A stretch of DNA of 64,000 bases. Origin: Mucilaginibacter aquaedulcis. Lineage in GTDB: Bacteria > Bacteroidota > Bacteroidia > Sphingobacteriales > Sphingobacteriaceae. The stretch spans positions 124,001-188,000 of the forward strand of contig NZ_JAUFPR010000001.1 in assembly GCF_030409325.1 (NCBI RefSeq), written 5' to 3'. The notes beneath the pieces are model-generated. The model saw only the letters and a list, made by a program, of their open reading frames with translations. It was not told the DNA's origin and did no database searches. Within the stretch, counting starts at the first letter, position 1; each line of letters begins with the position of its first letter. Shown here piece by piece: positions 1 through 9,304 of this stretch. The position numbers were made by a program, and so were the translations under genes.

Positions 1-1340
1 CTCACGCTGCTAAGCTGGGCGGCCAGCAGGTTTTGCTCGGAGGTAAGCACATCGGTATAGTTAGTGGCCGAACTGTATCTTAACAGTTCCTGCGTATAGT
101 CTACGGCTTTTTGTAGGGCTACGATCTGATTGGCGCGCGAATCGCGCTTTTCTAAAGCGGTTTGATGAGCGTACAGCGCATCTGAAACCTCCTGTCCGGC
201 TACAAGCAATGTTTTTTGAAAACTGTTCAGTGCTTCCTGCTGTTGGGCCTGTGCGGTGCGTAACCGGGCCTTATTAATTCCCTGGTTAAAAATAGGCTGG
301 GTTAATCCGGCAGCAGCATTATAGAATATAGATTTATTGAAAAAGTCTTTCAGCGTTAAGCTTGATAAACCGCCCGAAGCGGTAATGGTGAATGAAGGAT
401 AAAAATAAGTACGCGCCAGGTTGGTATTCTCAAACGCCATTCTGAACGCGTATTCACTTTGCTGTACATCAGGCCGGTTGGTGAGTAGCTGTGTTGGGAT
501 ACCAGTTTGCAGCTCGTTTACGATGGTTTGGCTGGCAAGATTACCGCGACTAACAGGCCCTGGCGGTCTTGACAATAATATATCCAACGCGTTCTCTGTT
601 TCGCGAATGCTGCGTTTAATATCCGGGATAGAGACTTCTGCGGCGTATCGGTTAGCTTCACTCTGAACAACAGCGGCTCCATTTACTACAGCACCGGCTT
701 TAAGCTCCTTGATAGTTTCTACGTCCTTTATCCTGTTTTTGAGCGTTTGTTCGGTAATCTCCAATTGTTTATCCAGTGCCAGCAGGTTAAAGTAGTTGTT
801 GGCAATGTCAGCTATCAGCTGGGTTTGTACAGCCCTTTTTGCGGCATCGCTCTGTAGAAAACCAGCAAGAGCGGCTCGTTTGGTACTGCTTAGCTTTCCC
901 CAAACATCGGCCTCCCATGAGGTACTTAAACCAGCCTGGTAAGTAGTGGTTAATGTATTGATATTGATTCCCGGCGGGAAATTAAGCCCAGCCTGTGATT
1001 GCTTTGACCGCTGCACACTGGCATTACCGCTTAAACTGGGGATATATGCGGCCTTACTTTGCTGCAAAGTTGCCTGTGCTTCCAGTATTTTTTGGATAGC
1101 GGTTTTCAGATCGAGGTTATTGTTTAAGCCTTCCTGTATCAATGACCGCAAAGTCGTATCAGCAAAAAGGGTTTGCCAGGGCATTGATGCCAGCGTGGCC
1201 GTATCTGTTGACTGCTGGCCACGATACAGTCCTTGTGTATTTACCTCAGGCTGTTTATACGGTTTTGTTATACGACAGGATAACAGCGCTCCTGAAAGCG
1301 ACGCGAAGAGTAATATATATTTTAAACAATTTCTGTTCAT
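1..1340 (-). CDS. Outer membrane efflux channel, TolC/NodT family (3' end cut by window)
   Basis: Outer membrane factor of a tripartite RND efflux system, the exit duct for substrates passed on by the pump. The ATG lies at 1338-1340 on the minus strand and the frame stays open to the window edge, about 446 codons. The N-terminus has a lipoprotein signal with lipobox LSGALLSC. It continues into a TolC-type alpha-helical barrel with two related halves: MPWQTLFAD, NNLDLKTAIQKI, SWEADVWGKL and LLTNRPDVQQSE are typical OMF/NodT signatures. It follows the RND pump by 25 bp and is the third gene of the operon. The last residues lie outside the window. Family confidence is high; the substrate is unknown. 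Confidence 0.9.
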   Translation of the reverse strand, partial: MNRNCLKYILLFASLSGALLSCRITKPYKQPEVNTQGLYRGQQSTDTATLASMPWQTLFADTTLRSLIQEGLNNNLDLKTAIQKILEAQATLQQSKAAYIPSLSGNASVQRSKQSQAGLNFPPGININTLTTTYQAGLSTSWEADVWGKLSSTKRAALAGFLQSDAAKRAVQTQLIADIANNYFNLLALDKQLEITEQTLKNRIKDVETIKELKAGAVVNGAAVVQSEANRYAAEVSIPDIKRSIRETENALDILLSRPPGPVSRGNLASQTIVNELQTGIPTQLLTNRPDVQQSEYAFRMAFENTNLARTYFYPSFTITASGGLSSLTLKDFFNKSIFYNAAAGLTQPIFNQGINKARLRTAQAQQQEALNSFQKTLLVAGQEVSDALYAHQTALEKRDSRANQIVALQKAVDYTQELLRYSSATNYTDVLTSEQNLLAAQLSSV

Positions 1341-1365
1341 GACGGAATCTTTTTTGTTGATGGAA

Positions 1366-4300
1366 TTAATGAGTGCCTTTTACTGCAACCTCTTCATCCT
1401 CATCGTCTTCATATCGTTTTCTCTTGCCGCTTACTTTTTCCTGCAAATGCTGAAAAATGATAAACAATACCGGTATCACAAACAGCCCGAATACTGTACC
1501 CACAAACATGCCCCCCACAGCGCCGGTACCTATTGAGCGGTTGCCATTGGCTCCTGCCCCGCTTGAAACCATAAGCGGCATAATACCGAATATAAATGCA
1601 AAGGAGGTCATGAGGATTGGACGCAAACGTGCTTCGGCCCCGGCAATAGCAGCCGGGATCAGATCCATACCCGCACGCCGCCTTTCCAGCGCAAACTCCA
1701 CGATCAGGATGGCATTTTTGGCCAGCAAACCGATGAGCATGATGAGCGAGATCTGCAGATAAATATTACTGTCGATACCGAAAATTTTGGCAAAAAGGTA
1801 AGTTCCTGCCAAACCTACAGGCAGCGAGAACAGAACCGCGAAAGGCAGAATATAACTTTCATATTGCGCGCTCAATAAAAAGTATACGAACACCAAACAA
1901 AGCATAAATATATAAGCCGACTGTGTGCCGGTGCTCAACTCCTCACGCGTGATGCCCGAAAACTCGTAGCCATAACCCGCAGGCAGGCTTTTCAAAGCGG
2001 TTTCCTTAATAGCATTGATAGCATCGCCAGTACTATAACCCGGGTTAGGCTGCCCGGAAACCGAGATTGCCGTAAACAGGTTAAAACGGGAAATTGACTC
2101 CGGCCCAAATACCCTTTTCAGTGAAATGAACGAGGAAATAGGCGCCATGGTTCCGGCACTGTTGCGCACAAATATTTTACTCAAGCCGGTTTCATTGGCA
2201 CGGTAATCATAATCGGCCTGCACCATTACACGGTATTGCTTACCAAACTGGTTAAAGTTTGATGCGTATAATCCGCCATAATAGCCCTGCAGGGTGTTCA
2301 GCACTGAATTTACAGTTACACCCGCCTCTTTACATTTGGCCACATTGATATCAACCTGGTATTGCGGAAAGTTTGGATTGAACGAAGAGTTCAAATTCTG
2401 AATTTCCTTTCGCTTGCCTAAGGCAGCTATAAAATCATTACTTACCTTATATAGTTCATTTACCGTATGCCCGCCTTTATCCTGCAGCTGAAACTCAAAG
2501 CCATCGCTGTTACCAAAGCCCTGCAGCGTTGGCGGCGAAAAGAAGAATACCGTGGCCTCCCGCAAGCCACTTGTTTTACCATACAACTGGCCTATAATGC
2601 TTTCCTGGCTATCGTTTTTATCTTTACGGTGCTCCCAGGTTTTCAGCTTCATGATCACCATGGCGTAGGCACTGCCCGAGCCTGCTATGAAGTTAAAACC
2701 CACCAGTTTAAGTGTGCTTTCAACTGCCGGAAAGGTATGGCCTATACTATCTATCTTACTGGCAAATGCGTCTGTACGTTCCATTGACGATGCCGGTGGC
2801 AAACTGATGGCCGCGAACACTACGCCCTGATCCTCATTAGGTACAAAACTTGATGGTGTTGTTTTTACCAGGTAAACCAATGCAGCTGCAAATACAAGTA
2901 CCACGGCAATTGCTATCCATTTTTTGTGAGCCAAAAAGTTCACCGACTTATGATACTTACCGCTTACCGCCTCAAACGAGGCATTAAAGATCATGTAAAA
3001 ACGGTTGATGAATCCATGTTTGGGGGTTCCCTTTTCATGCGGCCTTAAAAACAGGGCGCATAATGCCGGGCTCAGTGTTAAGGCATTCACCGCCGAAAGT
3101 AAAATAGCTACCGCCAGCGTGATACCAAATTGTTTATAAAACACTCCGGTAGAGCCAGATATGAAGGTTACCGGTAAAAACACTGCCGACATTACCAACG
3201 TTATGGAAACAATGGCCCCGGATATTTCGCTCATGGCATCAACAGCTGCCTTGCGGGGCGACTTATAACCCATATCCAGCTTGGCATGCACAGCCTCGAC
3301 CACGACGATAGCATCATCCACCACAATACCTATCGCCAGTACCAGCGCAAACAACGTGAGTAGGTTAATAGTGAAGCCAAACAGGTTCAGGAAAAAGAAA
3401 GTACCCACAATGGCTACCGGAACAGCGATAGCCGGGATAAGCGTTGAACGGAAATCCTGCAGGAAAACGAACACCACGATAAACACCAGGATAAAAGCTT
3501 CGATCAGTGTGCTGATCACCTTTTCGATAGAGGCATCCAAAAGCTCGTTGGCATCAACCATGTAGGCTATCTTCATTCCTTTTGGAAAAGTTTCTGAAGC
3601 CGCATCAAGGATCTTTTTTGATTCGTTGATCACATTCCGGGCGTTGGAACCGGCTGTTTGGCTGATGGCCACACCTACCGATGGCAAACCATTGGTAATG
3701 ATATGGAAAGAGTAATCGAGCGAGCCCAACTCAACACGGGCCACATCATTTAACCGCAGTAACTGCCCGTTACCCACCGACTTAATGATCATGTTACCAA
3801 ACTCGGCTGCGGTTTGCAGCCTGCCCTTATATCTGATCACATACTGAAAGGATTGGTTACTGTTTTCACCAAATTTACCGGGAGCGGCCTCAATATTCTG
3901 TTCGTTTAAAACATCCGTAATATCATCAGGCACCAGACCGTAGCGCGACATAACATCGGGCTTCAACCAAATACGCATAGAATAATCTCTCGAACCAAAA
4001 ACCTGTGCATCGCCTACACCTGTAACACGTTGTATTTGCGGCACCAGGTTTATTTTGGCATAATTTTGCAGAAAGGTTTCGTCGTAAGTTTTGTTTTCGC
4101 TGTATAAAGAGAAGATAATTAAGTTACTGCTCTGGCTTTTTGCCACCGTAACTCCCGATTGGGTTACCACCAGCGGCAGCAAACTTGTTGCCCTTGATAC
4201 CCGGTTCTGTACGTTTACCGCCGCCAGATCAGGGTTAGTACCCACCTTAAAATAAACCGTGATTGATGCCGAACCATCATTGCTGGCCGAGGAGGTCATG

Positions 4301-4530
4301 TAGGTCATGTTCTCCACACCATTAATTTGTTCCTCCATCGGGATGATCACGCTTTTGAGTACAACATCGGCGTTGGCGCCATTGTAAAAGGCCTGTACGT
4401 TTACCGTTGGTGGCGCTATATCGGGATATTGTGATATGGGTAGGCTAATAAGACCGAGTATACCCAGTATCAGCAGTAAAACTGAGATAACTGTTGATAG
4501 TACCGGGCGTTCTATAAATTTTTTAAGCAT
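1366..4530 (-). CDS. RND multidrug efflux pump, HAE1 (AcrB/MexB) family
   Basis: Inner membrane proton/drug antiporter of 1054 residues, the usual size for AcrB-like HAE1 pumps. It opens with MLKKFIERPV and a transmembrane helix, followed by a large periplasmic loop, TM2-6, a second periplasmic loop and TM8-12. The proton-relay pair of TM4 is visible as Asp405-Asp406 in GIVVDDAIVVVEAV. The C-terminus is charged (KRKRYEDDEDEE). It lies between the adaptor gene (39 bp upstream) and the outer membrane channel (25 bp downstream), so the three form one transcription unit. Family knowledge suggests export of hydrophobic drugs, dyes or bile-like compounds; the actual substrates cannot be read from sequence. 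Confidence 0.96.
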   Translation of the reverse strand: MLKKFIERPVLSTVISVLLLILGILGLISLPISQYPDIAPPTVNVQAFYNGANADVVLKSVIIPMEEQINGVENMTYMTSSASNDGSASITVYFKVGTNPDLAAVNVQNRVSRATSLLPLVVTQSGVTVAKSQSSNLIIFSLYSENKTYDETFLQNYAKINLVPQIQRVTGVGDAQVFGSRDYSMRIWLKPDVMSRYGLVPDDITDVLNEQNIEAAPGKFGENSNQSFQYVIRYKGRLQTAAEFGNMIIKSVGNGQLLRLNDVARVELGSLDYSFHIITNGLPSVGVAISQTAGSNARNVINESKKILDAASETFPKGMKIAYMVDANELLDASIEKVISTLIEAFILVFIVVFVFLQDFRSTLIPAIAVPVAIVGTFFFLNLFGFTINLLTLFALVLAIGIVVDDAIVVVEAVHAKLDMGYKSPRKAAVDAMSEISGAIVSITLVMSAVFLPVTFISGSTGVFYKQFGITLAVAILLSAVNALTLSPALCALFLRPHEKGTPKHGFINRFYMIFNASFEAVSGKYHKSVNFLAHKKWIAIAVVLVFAAALVYLVKTTPSSFVPNEDQGVVFAAISLPPASSMERTDAFASKIDSIGHTFPAVESTLKLVGFNFIAGSGSAYAMVIMKLKTWEHRKDKNDSQESIIGQLYGKTSGLREATVFFFSPPTLQGFGNSDGFEFQLQDKGGHTVNELYKVSNDFIAALGKRKEIQNLNSSFNPNFPQYQVDINVAKCKEAGVTVNSVLNTLQGYYGGLYASNFNQFGKQYRVMVQADYDYRANETGLSKIFVRNSAGTMAPISSFISLKRVFGPESISRFNLFTAISVSGQPNPGYSTGDAINAIKETALKSLPAGYGYEFSGITREELSTGTQSAYIFMLCLVFVYFLLSAQYESYILPFAVLFSLPVGLAGTYLFAKIFGIDSNIYLQISLIMLIGLLAKNAILIVEFALERRRAGMDLIPAAIAGAEARLRPILMTSFAFIFGIMPLMVSSGAGANGNRSIGTGAVGGMFVGTVFGLFVIPVLFIIFQHLQEKVSGKRKRYEDDEDEEVAVKGTH

Positions 4531-4569
4531 AGTATTGCTTTTGCAGAATTGAAAATTAAAAACACCTGA

Positions 4570-5775
4570 TTATTTAAGGCTGCCGTATACTGAGCCATCA
4601 CTAACGTTCACCGGCTTAACAGGTGTACCGTCCCTTAAATTGTTGGCGCTTTCCAATACAATTTTATCACCGGCTTGTAATCCTTCCGTTACTACATAAA
4701 ACTGACCGGCAGTATTATCCATCACTTTGATGGCTACGTTCTTGACTTTATTCTGTTTATCAACCAGGTATACAAAGCGTTTGTCCTGTAATTCATAAGT
4801 AGAACTTTGCGGGATCAACAAACCTGTTTTTATAGCGTTAGGTATGCGTACCATAGCGCTGCTGCCACTGCGAATCATGCCCCTGGGGTTAGGAAAATCG
4901 GCCCTCACATTTGCAGAGCCTGTTGCTGTATTGATAAGTCCGTTCACTGTTTCAACACGGCCGGGATGTGCATATGTTGATCCGTCAGGCAGTATAAGCG
5001 ATACGCTTGGCAGTTTACTTATTTTTGATTTGAGCGAGGTTGCGCCTGTGCTGTCTTTACTAAAATCAAGTAATTGTTTCTCGTTCAAGGCAAAATAAAC
5101 ATAAACATTGGCAGTATTATAAACCGTTGTTAAAGGATCAGTTGTGGAGCTGGTTACCAAACTGCCTAGTTTATATGGCAACGAACCTATAACCCCATTT
5201 ACCGGGCTGGTGATAGTAGTATACCCTAAATTAACTTTGGCATTTACCAAACTTGCCTTAGCCTGGGCCAGGGCTGCTGCCTTTGACTGCTGCGTATATT
5301 CGGCAGCTTCCAGCTCATAATGGCTGATAATATCCTTTTCAACCAGTGGTCTTACTTTGTTCACCTGCATTTTGGCCATGCTGAGGTCGGCCTCTGCGGT
5401 TTTTATACCGGCTTCCGCAGTGCGCACCTCCTGTTCATATTGCGGAGCATTTATTTTAAACAAGAGCTGGCCTTTTTTTACAATAGTGCCTTCATCAACA
5501 AATATTTTCTCTACATATCCATCAATTTTGGGCCTTATCTCAATATTCTGCTGCCCCTGTATACTGGCAGGATAATCAACATTTAGTGTAGCCTGTCGTG
5601 GTTGAAGTGTAATCACCTTATAATCTACTGCCTCCTGCCCCGGTGCACCGCCACCTTGTTTTTGGCTATTGCCACAAGAGGTTAATACCGTCGGCAATAA
5701 CACGGCCGCAATAAACAGCCTCGTTTTTTGAGTTATGGGTGGATAATATTTTTTGCAGGATTTGATAAACGTCAT
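4570..5775 (-). CDS. RND efflux periplasmic adaptor (AcrA/MexA family lipoprotein)
   Basis: Membrane fusion protein of 401 residues linking the RND pump to the outer membrane channel. After a positively charged start comes a hydrophobic stretch ending in the lipobox VLTSC, so it is probably a lipoprotein facing the periplasm. Next come the biotinyl-lipoyl half (EIRPKIDGYVEKIFVDEG), a helical hairpin (residues about 100-175, rich in Ala/Glu/Lys), the second lipoyl half (ITSPVNGVIGSLPYKLGSLV), then beta-barrel and membrane-proximal domains. It is the first gene of the minus-strand operon. No regulator gene adjoins it; the upstream gap instead holds a long inverted repeat. Confidence 0.94.
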   Translation of the reverse strand: MTFIKSCKKYYPPITQKTRLFIAAVLLPTVLTSCGNSQKQGGGAPGQEAVDYKVITLQPRQATLNVDYPASIQGQQNIEIRPKIDGYVEKIFVDEGTIVKKGQLLFKINAPQYEQEVRTAEAGIKTAEADLSMAKMQVNKVRPLVEKDIISHYELEAAEYTQQSKAAALAQAKASLVNAKVNLGYTTITSPVNGVIGSLPYKLGSLVTSSTTDPLTTVYNTANVYVYFALNEKQLLDFSKDSTGATSLKSKISKLPSVSLILPDGSTYAHPGRVETVNGLINTATGSANVRADFPNPRGMIRSGSSAMVRIPNAIKTGLLIPQSSTYELQDKRFVYLVDKQNKVKNVAIKVMDNTAGQFYVVTEGLQAGDKIVLESANNLRDGTPVKPVNVSDGSVYGSLK

Positions 5776-5898
5776 ATAAGGTAAATATTTAGGGCAAGGT
5801 CTTCCTGCCGAAAAATACGGTATAATTTTTTATTTTGACAGTTAAATGTTATTTATGTTACAGCCTCTGGGAGTATTCTTATATAAATATGGATATTA

Positions 5899-6060
5899 AG
5901 ACTATTTGAGACTATTTGACTATGGGAGTATGGGATTTTGAGACTATAATGAATTTGTAAAGACGATACTGTATTGGATAAATTTTGTTCTTAGATCCCA
6001 CAGTCTCATAGTCCAAAAGTCCCACAATCCCATAGTCCAAAAATCCCATAGTCCAAAAAC
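5899..6060. repeat. Long imperfect inverted repeat (GACTAT family)
   Basis: The left arm (about 5899-5946) is a run of short words such as GACTATTTGA and TATGGGAGTATGGGA. The right arm (about 5996-6060) is the complement, with repeated CATAGTCCAAAA and AATCCCATAGTCC. Transcribed, it could fold into a long imperfect hairpin with a roughly 50-nt loop. The element fills most of the 300-bp gap between the efflux operon and the helicase gene and reaches the helicase promoter. Confidence 0.75.
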
Positions 6061-6062
6061 CT

Positions 6063-6070
6063 TACCTTTG
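6063..6070 (+). promoter_or_regulatory. Bacteroidota -7 box (TACCTTTG) of the helicase gene
   Basis: TACCTTTG matches the TAnnTTTG consensus and ends 6 bp before the ATG at 6077. Transcription would start at or next to the start codon, giving a leaderless or nearly leaderless mRNA. No clear -33 TTTG is visible in the repeat-derived sequence upstream. Confidence 0.5.
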
Positions 6071-6076
6071 CAAGTG

Positions 6077-7969
6077 ATGGATTATTTCAAAAAGCTCCTT
6101 GATCTGCTTAACAAAGAAAAGGAGGAGGACCGTAACGCTTACTTAAAACTTACCGAAAATACAGGCGCGGCCGATAGGCGCGCGCAGGGCCTAAGCTGGT
6201 ATCCTGTTGCCATACGCGGCACAGAACCAGGCCGCGGAGATTACATTAATGTTGAAATAGAACGTACTACCCATAAAGATATGGCCCACCAGTTTCGCTT
6301 TGGTGTGCCTGCTGCCTTATTCTCCAATCATGATCCTCAAAAAGATCGCGTAGAGGGTACCATTACCTATGTAAATAACGATAGGCTTAAAATCACTTTA
6401 TATACTGATGAACTCCCCGACTGGAGTCGTGATGGTAAACTGGGTATCGATCTGCTATTTGATAACAACAGTTACGACGAAATGCAGAGCGCCCTTAAAC
6501 AAGCTTCTGCGCTAAGTGCCAAACCACAGGAAGGTCGCCTGATCAATATTCTTACCGGACTAAAAACAGCTTCGTTCAATACCTTACCTCCGGTAGCTGT
6601 ACCGCGACTGAATGCCTCTCAAGCCGCCGCGGTTCAGAAGATATTATCAGCACAGGATCTTGCCGTTGTACATGGCCCGCCGGGTACCGGCAAAACCACT
6701 ACGCTTGTACAGGCTATCATAGCCCTCCATCAGCTAAATAAGAAACAAATACTGGTGGTTGCCCCAAGTAATACCGCCGTTGATCTGCTCAGCGAAAAGC
6801 TTACCGACGAGGGCCTTAACGTGCTGCGTATAGGCAACCCTGCACGGGTATCTGAAAAATTGTTCTCGCTTACGCTCGATAGCAAAATGGCTGAACACCG
6901 GGATAACAAAGAGGTTAAAAAACTAAAGAAACAGGCCAGCGCTTATAAAGACATGGCCCACAAATACAAACGCAGCTTTGGCAAAGCCGAGCGTGACCAG
7001 CGTAAGGCATTATTCAACGAAGCGCACAAGATCATGAAAGATGTAGCCGCCACCGAACAGCACATAATTGATGATCTGGTAGCCAAAGCCCAGGTTATCA
7101 CCGCCACACTGGTAGGCGCCAACCATTACACTATCCGCGATGTGTTATTTGATACCGTAGTTATTGATGAGGCTGGCCAGGCCCTGGAACCTGCCTGCTG
7201 GATCCCGATACTTAAAGCGCAGAAAGTAATACTGGCCGGCGATCATTGCCAGCTTCCTCCTACTATTAAATCGGCAGAGGCAGCAAAAGATGGGTTGAGC
7301 ACTACCCTGCTTGAAAAATGTGCCGCCCTGCATCCCGAGGCGGTTGTATTGCTGGAAGAACAATACCGGATGAACGAGGCCATTATGGGCTTTTCATCAA
7401 ATGTATTTTATGAGGGCCGGCTTAAAGCTAATATTGCAGTAGCCCAGCGCTTGTTGTTTGAGGGAGATATGCCTGTTTCATTCATTGATACCGCAGGTTG
7501 TGGTTTTGATGAACAGCTACAAGGTACAAGTTTGGCCAACCCTGAAGAAGCCGCATTTTTACTGAAACACCTGGCCAAGCTTGCCGCAGGTCTTAACCCG
7601 GCTGATTTTCCTACTATAGCCGTAATAGCGCCTTATAAAGAACAGATTAGGGTATTGAATGAGCAGCTGGCAGCTCATCCCGAGCTAATCCAGTATGCCG
7701 ATTATATAGCTGTGAACACTGTAGATAGCTTTCAGGGCCAGGAACGTGATGTGGTATACATCAGCATGACGCGAAGTAATACCGAGGGCGAGATAGGATT
7801 TCTTTCAGACATCAGGCGGATGAATGTGGCCTTAACCCGGGCCAGAAAAAAACTGGTAGTTATCGGCGATAGCTCAACACTAACACGCCTGCCATTTTAT
7901 GCCAATTTTATTGACTATGCAGAAGGCCTTAACGCTTATGAAAGCGCCTGGACCTATGCCGGCGACTGA
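6077..7969 (+). CDS. SF1 DNA/RNA helicase, IGHMBP2/UPF1-like AAA_11/AAA_12
   Basis: Superfamily 1B helicase of 630 residues from the ATG at 6077; an in-frame TTG at 6068 lies inside the -7 promoter box and is unlikely to be the start. Order of parts: N-terminal beta-barrel-like region (1-190), Walker A GPPGTGKTTTLV from about residue 200, a coiled Lys/Glu-rich insert near 280-340, Walker B VVIDEAGQALEP (Asp364-Glu365), QYRMNE (motif III/IV), then the second RecA domain with NTVDSFQGQERD and MNVALTRARKKLVVIG (motifs V and VI). Such single-gene UPF1-like helicases are common in Bacteroidota; the cellular role is not established. Substrate polarity (5'-3') is inferred from the SF1B class. Confidence 0.92.
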   Translation: MDYFKKLLDLLNKEKEEDRNAYLKLTENTGAADRRAQGLSWYPVAIRGTEPGRGDYINVEIERTTHKDMAHQFRFGVPAALFSNHDPQKDRVEGTITYVNNDRLKITLYTDELPDWSRDGKLGIDLLFDNNSYDEMQSALKQASALSAKPQEGRLINILTGLKTASFNTLPPVAVPRLNASQAAAVQKILSAQDLAVVHGPPGTGKTTTLVQAIIALHQLNKKQILVVAPSNTAVDLLSEKLTDEGLNVLRIGNPARVSEKLFSLTLDSKMAEHRDNKEVKKLKKQASAYKDMAHKYKRSFGKAERDQRKALFNEAHKIMKDVAATEQHIIDDLVAKAQVITATLVGANHYTIRDVLFDTVVIDEAGQALEPACWIPILKAQKVILAGDHCQLPPTIKSAEAAKDGLSTTLLEKCAALHPEAVVLLEEQYRMNEAIMGFSSNVFYEGRLKANIAVAQRLLFEGDMPVSFIDTAGCGFDEQLQGTSLANPEEAAFLLKHLAKLAAGLNPADFPTIAVIAPYKEQIRVLNEQLAAHPELIQYADYIAVNTVDSFQGQERDVVYISMTRSNTEGEIGFLSDIRRMNVALTRARKKLVVIGDSSTLTRLPFYANFIDYAEGLNAYESAWTYAGD

Positions 7970-8133
7970 GCTTGTAGCAAAAATGCAATTTTAGCGCATT
8001 AGTTACACAATAGTGTAAAAAGCGCAAACGTTACCGGAGATAAATGTGCTATTTTGTTGAATTTTAGTGTTGTTTTATAACTATCTTGTACAAAACCAAG
8101 AGTAAGTAACTACGTATTTAATACACTAAGACC

Positions 8134-9168
8134 ATGAATCCTATCAAAACTTTAGGACAATTTATCATTGAAAAACAGGCCGACCATCCTTATGCCAAAG
8201 GCGAACTTTCAAGATTACTGCGCGACATAGGCATTGCCGCCAAAATTGTTAATCGCGAAGTAAATAAAGCCGGCCTGGTTGATATATTGGGCCAGGCAGG
8301 CAGCACCAACATACAGGGCGAAACCCAGCAGAAACTGGATATTTACGCTAACGAACAATTTATAGCTGCACTCAAGAATGGCGGCGAATGCTGCATAGTA
8401 GCATCTGAAGAAAACGAAGAAATTGTGATGCTGGATACAGACGTATCCCTGGATGCCAAATATATTGTAGCTATTGATCCGCTTGATGGCTCATCCAATA
8501 TAGATGTGAACGTTTCTGTTGGTACCATCTTTTCTATATACCGGAGGCAAAGTACTGAAGGCCGGGCAACTCTTGACGATGTTTTACAAAAAGGCGTAAA
8601 CCAGGTAGCAGCGGGCTATATTATATATGGTACATCAACCATGTTGGTTTATACCACCGGCAGGGGCGTTAACGGCTTTACGCTTGATCCATCTATCGGC
8701 GAGTTCTGCTTATCGCACCCCGAAATGCAGTTCCCTAAAACCGGGCACGTATATTCTATTAACGAAGGTAATTACGTACACTTCCCGCAGGGTGTAAAAT
8801 CGTATATTAAATATTGCCAGGTGGAGGACCCGGCCACCAATCGCCCTTATAGTTCACGTTACGTAGGCTCTATGATCGCCGATCTGCACCGGAGCATGAT
8901 CAAAGGTGGCATTTTTATTTATCCCGTAACGGCAGCCGCTCCAGGTGGAAAACTGCGGCTTGTTTACGAATGTAACCCAATGTCTTTCATTGTAGAACAA
9001 GCCGGTGGGAAAGCCACAAACGGGTATAAAAAACGCATTTTGGAGCTCGATGTTAATTCGCTGCACCAGCGTACACCAATATTTATGGGTTCGGAGGAAA
9101 TGGTATTGAAAGCCGAAGAATTTATGGCCCAGTCAGAAGATTTACCCAATATCAGTCTGGTAGGATAA
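8134..9168 (+). CDS. fbp: Fructose-1,6-bisphosphatase, class I
   Basis: Cytosolic enzyme hydrolysing fructose 1,6-bisphosphate to fructose 6-phosphate, the committed step of gluconeogenesis. It has 344 residues, normal for class I FBPase. Metal-binding and active-site motifs are intact: ASEENEE (Glu ligands), [12 protein letters not shown], the sugar-phosphate segment [15 protein letters not shown] and [21 protein letters not shown]. It converges with pckA, another gluconeogenic gene, across a 136-bp gap filled by an inverted repeat. The ATG follows ACTAAGACC without a clear Shine-Dalgarno, normal for the phylum. Confidence 0.97.
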   Translation: MNPIKTLGQFIIEKQADHPYAKGELSRLLRDIGIAAKIVNREVNKAGLVDILGQAGSTNIQGETQQKLDIYANEQFIAALKNGGECCIVASEENEEIVMLDTDVSLDAKYIVAIDPLDGSSNIDVNVSVGTIFSIYRRQSTEGRATLDDVLQKGVNQVAAGYIIYGTSTMLVYTTGRGVNGFTLDPSIGEFCLSHPEMQFPKTGHVYSINEGNYVHFPQGVKSYIKYCQVEDPATNRPYSSRYVGSMIADLHRSMIKGGIFIYPVTAAAPGGKLRLVYECNPMSFIVEQAGGKATNGYKKRILELDVNSLHQRTPIFMGSEEMVLKAEEFMAQSEDLPNISLVG

Positions 9169-9182
9169 ACCGTTTAAGAAAA

Positions 9183-9271
9183 CATGTTATTGTGAGGCAC
9201 GAAGCAATTTTTAAGATCGTATAGAGCAGATACTAAGCATAAGCCTTGCTTCGCCCCTCGCAATTAACATG
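9183..9271. repeat. Inverted repeat, GTCATTGCGAGG/GAAGCAATCGC family
   Basis: Arms 9183-9212 (CATGTTATTGTGAGGCACGA) and 9242-9271 (TTCGCCCCTCGCAATTAACA) are complementary with a few mismatches. It fills the gap between the convergent fbp and pckA genes and may serve as a bidirectional transcription end. Better-preserved relatives lie at 39303-39388 and 50364-50449. Confidence 0.7.
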
Positions 9272-9304
9272 GTTCTATTTCTACATAAAATTCAGATTAA
9301 ATAT

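Noticed and set aside
946..1536. 196-codon plus-strand frame
   Set aside because: It is antisense to the outer membrane channel gene and the end of the RND pump gene, whose minus-strand frames have clear family signatures.
5899..6060. Tandem repeats of CATAGTCCAAAA words as a CRISPR or microsatellite
   Set aside because: The words are irregular and the other arm is their complement, so it is an inverted repeat rather than an array with spacers.
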